From Acetobacter persici JCM 25330 (GTDB lineage Bacteria > Pseudomonadota > Alphaproteobacteria > Acetobacterales > Acetobacteraceae), in NCBI RefSeq assembly GCF_000613905.1, contig NZ_BAJW01000019.1:1-48232 (forward strand): a stretch of DNA of 48,232 nt. The letters are read 5' to 3'. Below are positions 45,656-48,232 of this stretch, piece after piece (position 1 is the first letter of the stretch; the number at the start of each line of letters is the position of its first letter). The notes under the pieces were generated by a model. That model saw only the letters and a program-made list of their open reading frames with translations, searched no databases and was not told the DNA's origin. The position numbers and the translations under genes are program-made.

Positions 45656-45909
45656 CGAGGTTAAGACGTGTGGTCGCTGTTCGTTTCTCATGAAAACCCT
45701 GCTGCCGGATCGCATTGCCTGGTCAGAATTCGTCAGGATGCTTGTTCGCGTGAATGGAGGGCGGTGCTTAGGGAAGCGGGCAGCAACTGACTATGTCAGC
45801 TTTGTTGGCGAGCCTTGATTCCCAGTTCGAAGGGCGAAGAATAGCAGGTGTCAGCATTCAGTCATTTCTTCCCGATAACCCACATTCCGCTCCCCCCCCC
45901 TCTTAGCGG

Positions 45910-45953
45910 CCTGTCTATTCAGTGACCATAAAACAGACAGGCGGCAATCGCCT
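45910..45953. repeat. Dispersed hairpin repeat, copy 2
   Basis: CCTGTCT (45910-45916) and AGACAGG (45935-45941) form a 7-bp stem around TCAGTGA, followed by CGGCAATCGCC. The same order of blocks occurs at 47048-47089. Confidence 0.6.
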
Positions 45954-45978
45954 CATTGCAGAAGCAAAGCTGGAGCAT

Positions 45979-46028
45979 GTAATTACCCGAAAGCAGACAT
46001 GCTTAATTTGGAAAGTTACGATAGACAA
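45979..46028. repeat. Dispersed GAAAGCRGACAT repeat, right of the retron
   Basis: Direct-orientation partner of 42639-42685; the pair brackets the effector, ncRNA and RT at 3.3 kb spacing. Confidence 0.6.
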
Positions 46029-46410
46029 AAATTAAGCATCGGTGTTTTTGATCCTCATACCGTGATAAGTGTATCTCGGCGAAAACACTGTGTTTTGTGA
46101 TCGTTAATGACACTCGTAGCCTGCAACCTCGCGTAAACAATCATGGACTTGTAACGGTTTTGTGCCTTACGGGAACGACGCTTGAACAACTCGTTCAGGT
46201 CGAAGGAGCCATTGGCGGATCGAAGAAAGTGCCAAAACGGTCAAGAACTCATCAGGCGACTGCTTATGCCTCTCATCTCAAAAAAAACAACTGTAGTACT
46301 AAGCCATACTGAAAACGCAACTGCCATCTGTGCATGAGCTACTCTTTTCGCGTCATAGGCCCTATACCTTGACATTACCTTTTCGTAAGCTGCGGATTAT
46401 TGGAGAATAT

Positions 46411-46788
46411 ATGATGTCGGAAGTTTTGAATGTAAATGGACAGAAAATACTTAAACATTTGGTGAAAAATGTTTTGCCAAATGCGAAGATAGTCAAACCT
46501 CTTGGGGAAGTGAGAAATACAACAACGTATAAAAAAGTGCATGAGGACTTGGGTTTGCCATATCGTGGCAGAACTTATGGCATAAGCTTGGAAAATCATG
46601 GACTTAGAAATATGTCAGAGTGGGCTTTCGATAATGGCTTACCGGCTATCGGTGGATTGATTACCAATGAAGATAGAACAGAAAACTTCCTTGGAGAAGG
46701 CTATCTAAAACTGCTTGAACGTTATCGTTCCACGTGGGTCGATGAAATTGAAAAGGCCCAAAACACTGATTGGTCTCCTTATTTGTAA
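46411..46788 (+). CDS. Small conserved-looking protein of unknown function
   Basis: 125 aa. The ATG at 46411 (a second at 46414) has GGAG 5 nt upstream, so the start is well supported; the frame upstream is not needed. MMSEVLNVNGQKILKHLVKNVLPNAKIVKPLGEVRNTTTYKKVHEDLGLPYRGRTYGISLENHGLRNMSEWAFDN... is well-behaved globular sequence ending NTDWSPYL. I do not recognise the family. Base composition is AT-richer than the catabolic loci, as in the next gene, which suggests transfer. It sits between a retron and a HEPN-like gene, so a defence or regulatory role is possible but not shown. Confidence 0.65.
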   Translation: MMSEVLNVNGQKILKHLVKNVLPNAKIVKPLGEVRNTTTYKKVHEDLGLPYRGRTYGISLENHGLRNMSEWAFDNGLPAIGGLITNEDRTENFLGEGYLKLLERYRSTWVDEIEKAQNTDWSPYL

Positions 46789-47047
46789 TTTGGGACTACT
46801 GGGAATTTTAAATGTGACTCTAGAGCGCGTCTACTGAACTATGAATCGTGTGAGGTGGAATGGGGCATGGATTATGATTCACCATTTCCATTGATGGACA
46901 TGGTGATGCTGCGAGCATTGAGTGACGATCTTCAGGTGCGCGTTCTGGAAGCCGGAGCAGAGCCCTCCTGTCTATATTATCCCAGCCGCAGACAGATGCC
47001 CCTGCCTTTTCTACTGAAAGGAGACATTCCGCTTTTCCCCTGATCTG

Positions 47048-47106
47048 CCTGTCCGCTCAGTGATGCGGAGCAGACAGGCGGTAGTCGCCCCCATCGCGGA
47101 CATTCA
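47048..47106. repeat. Dispersed hairpin repeat, copy 3
   Basis: CCTGTCC...CTCAGTGA...CAGACAGGCGGTAGTCGCC parallels copy 2, then continues CATCGCGGACATTCA, which links it to the GCGGACATTC motif at 42618. GAAAGGAGACATTCCGCT just before it (47019-47036) is another variant. Confidence 0.6.
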
Positions 47107-47374
47107 AACGGCCTTTTACGCTTTCCTGAAATAGCCATTCCTCGATCTAAAAGAATCCGTCTATTCGTTTGAAAAGTGTTCACTCGCTGTAGTTCCACGA
47201 GAGCTTGATCACTTCCACGATTCACTCAAACAACAAAAATTCTTGCGAACATTATTCAAGTTCGTGAAAAAATTTGTCAGACCTTGTGCCGTCATGGTTT
47301 CTCGATATACACATTTTTCGCCGATTGAATTATGTATAAAGGCAGACTTTAAATTATAATGAGACGAAAAATTT
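47107..47374. other. AT-rich promoter region of the last gene
   Basis: No gene is seen. The stretch becomes AT-rich towards 47374 and probably holds the promoter of the next gene; no clear boxes are assigned. Confidence 0.3.
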
Positions 47375-48148
47375 ATGAATAAAAACCTCATTGAAGAAGC
47401 GATAAGCAAATTGGCGAACGCTATGCGTATTTATAGTGAGGCGCATTTGAAATATGCACATCTATTTAAAATAGATCCGGAGGAGGCAATAAACAATATT
47501 GACCGGCTATTCGAGATGAAACTGGAAGCCTTCCACACTCTCTATGACGTCTCAAAGGACGTATTCAAATATTTTGATTATGGAGATACAGCGTTATTAA
47601 TCTTGGTGCGGAATGCAATTCATCATCGTGATCACCTGCTTTTCTACAGTTTAAATTGGCGCCTGCACCTTGAAAGTGGAGGAAAAAATTGGCTTGGTGC
47701 GTCCTTTCTCCTTGCCAGTCATCCTACCGTTCATGGTGGGCGCCTTCCGATGTCCCACTATATCCGTTTGGACGATTTGGATGCACGTATCGATCCATCT
47801 CTCGCGTCACCATACATCGCCAAGAGGTCGAACAAGCCGGAGAAAGCTATCGAGCAGTTTGAAGTCATCAATAGCCAGTTGAACCTCGCTAAAATACGCA
47901 AACGTGCGTCCGAAGATCGTTATCCAAACGACCAAATCTATCTGAATCTAATGCCCATTTTTGTGTCGGCCGTCTGCAAAGTATTCAAGGCCATGAAGGC
48001 GGCAGAAATAGGCTTCAAGGGCTTCGATGCCGAGACCTATCTTAGGCCCTTCACAACAGAAATCTCGGTTGACTGTAGTCGGCTTGATTTTGAGCGTTTG
48101 TGGTTTCGAGGAGACGGTGATCTTGACCTTATTCCCATCTCCATTTAG
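47375..48148 (+). CDS. Unknown protein with a HEPN-like R-x4-H motif
   Basis: 257 aa, ATG at 47375 with only a weak purine tract upstream. The N-terminal half is predicted helical (MNKNLIEEAISKLANAMRIYSEAHLKYAHLF...). LLILVRNAIHHRDHLLFYS at about residues 75-93 contains R-N-A-I-H-H, the R-x4-H pattern of HEPN ribonucleases found in toxins and defence proteins. The C-terminal part (FKGFDAETYLRPFTTEISVDCSRLDFERLWFRGDGDLDLIPISI) is unfamiliar. No antitoxin-like nucleotidyltransferase (MNT) partner is next to it. AT-rich coding and location in the island suggest acquisition by transfer. The HEPN idea rests on one short motif plus helicity, so the function remains unassigned. Confidence 0.6.
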   Translation: MNKNLIEEAISKLANAMRIYSEAHLKYAHLFKIDPEEAINNIDRLFEMKLEAFHTLYDVSKDVFKYFDYGDTALLILVRNAIHHRDHLLFYSLNWRLHLESGGKNWLGASFLLASHPTVHGGRLPMSHYIRLDDLDARIDPSLASPYIAKRSNKPEKAIEQFEVINSQLNLAKIRKRASEDRYPNDQIYLNLMPIFVSAVCKVFKAMKAAEIGFKGFDAETYLRPFTTEISVDCSRLDFERLWFRGDGDLDLIPISI

Positions 48149-48232
48149 AGAATACTGCGATAGTGTAAAAATTATTATATACTTTAAAAATAGTATAATA
48201 TTTTCAGCCAGTGTAATGACTGTGAATTTTAA

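Larger units (their letters stand above)
45656..46410. other. Intergenic region after the retron
   Basis: About 755 bp with dispersed repeats (45910-45953 and 45979-46028) and no supported gene. ORFs at 45555-45818 and 46097-46312 lack family signals and good ribosome sites. TTGACA near 46369 is a perfect -35 box for the next gene, but the -10 (near GATTAT) is about 19-20 bp away. Confidence 0.4.

Noticed and set aside
45555..45818. 87-codon ORF overlapping the RT end
   Set aside because: Half of it is the RT sequence in another frame; the remainder has no support.
46097..46312. 71-codon ORF after the retron
   Set aside because: No start signal and no homology pattern; composition resembles intergenic DNA.
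46855..47043. 62-codon plus-strand ORF (MEWGMDYDSPFPLMDMV...)
   Set aside because: It ends inside the dispersed repeat block, has no ribosome site and no recognisable family.
1..48232. CRISPR arrays, tRNA, rRNA or a replication origin
   Set aside because: No regularly spaced identical repeats, no cloverleaf-like or rRNA sequence and no iteron cluster was noticed by eye; a tRNAscan or CRISPR finder run would settle it.

Overview
The window looks like an acetic acid bacterium (Acetobacteraceae: Acetobacter, Komagataeibacter or Gluconobacter). The evidence is a 905-bp IS5-family element that fits IS12528 of that group, an OprB-type carbohydrate porin beside polyol genes, a Hint-domain protein, and moderate-GC alphaproteobacterial coding style. 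This assignment is an inference from protein families; no rRNA or other marker gene is present.

Layout. 1-1561: end of a sugar catabolic operon (GatZ/KbaZ-like subunit and a BadF/BadG-type sugar kinase). 2041-4828 (minus): aconitase B, followed upstream by an IS12528-like element (5368-6272). 6810-15179: a polyol/sugar catabolic locus. On the minus strand it has an FAD dehydrogenase (GlpD/EryB-like), an FGGY kinase (EryA-like), a TIM-barrel aldolase-like enzyme and a SorC regulator (EryD-like). Divergent on the plus strand are an MFS transporter and an OprB porin. 15632-25062: a GntR regulator divergent from a tightly packed purine/nucleoside locus: TonB-dependent receptor, AzgA-type purine permease, exported nucleoside hydrolase, adenine deaminase, AbgA-like amidohydrolase and a phosphoribosyltransferase. 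Together these could bring nucleosides across the outer membrane, cut them in the periplasm, import the base, deaminate it and return it to nucleotides.

25089-29650 is a junction of mobile DNA: an IS5 transposase remnant, an intact IS3/IS407-group element, a serine-recombinase fragment, and a Hint-plus-glycosyltransferase ORF. 29992-35700 holds small accessory genes: an RHH-like protein, an SDR with a divergent AraC regulator, a ParD-like protein coupled to methionine aminopeptidase, and an unknown protein.

35778-48232 resembles a defence island. It has a 2136-residue STAND NTPase with a PD-(D/E)xK-like N-terminus (Avs-like, minus strand). It then has a retron on the plus strand: a phosphoribosyltransferase/winged-helix effector, a structured msr-msd RNA and a reverse transcriptase. 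Two orphan AT-richer genes follow, one with a HEPN-like motif. Degenerate dispersed repeats lie between these modules.

A global oddity: eight genes are broken by single-base shifts, thirteen in all. Twelve are losses of one base, mostly in short G/C/A runs, and one is an extra T in a T run. Repairing them restores full-length proteins, including aconitase B. Sequencing or assembly error is therefore more likely than true decay for most of them, but genuine pseudogenes cannot be excluded from this sequence alone.
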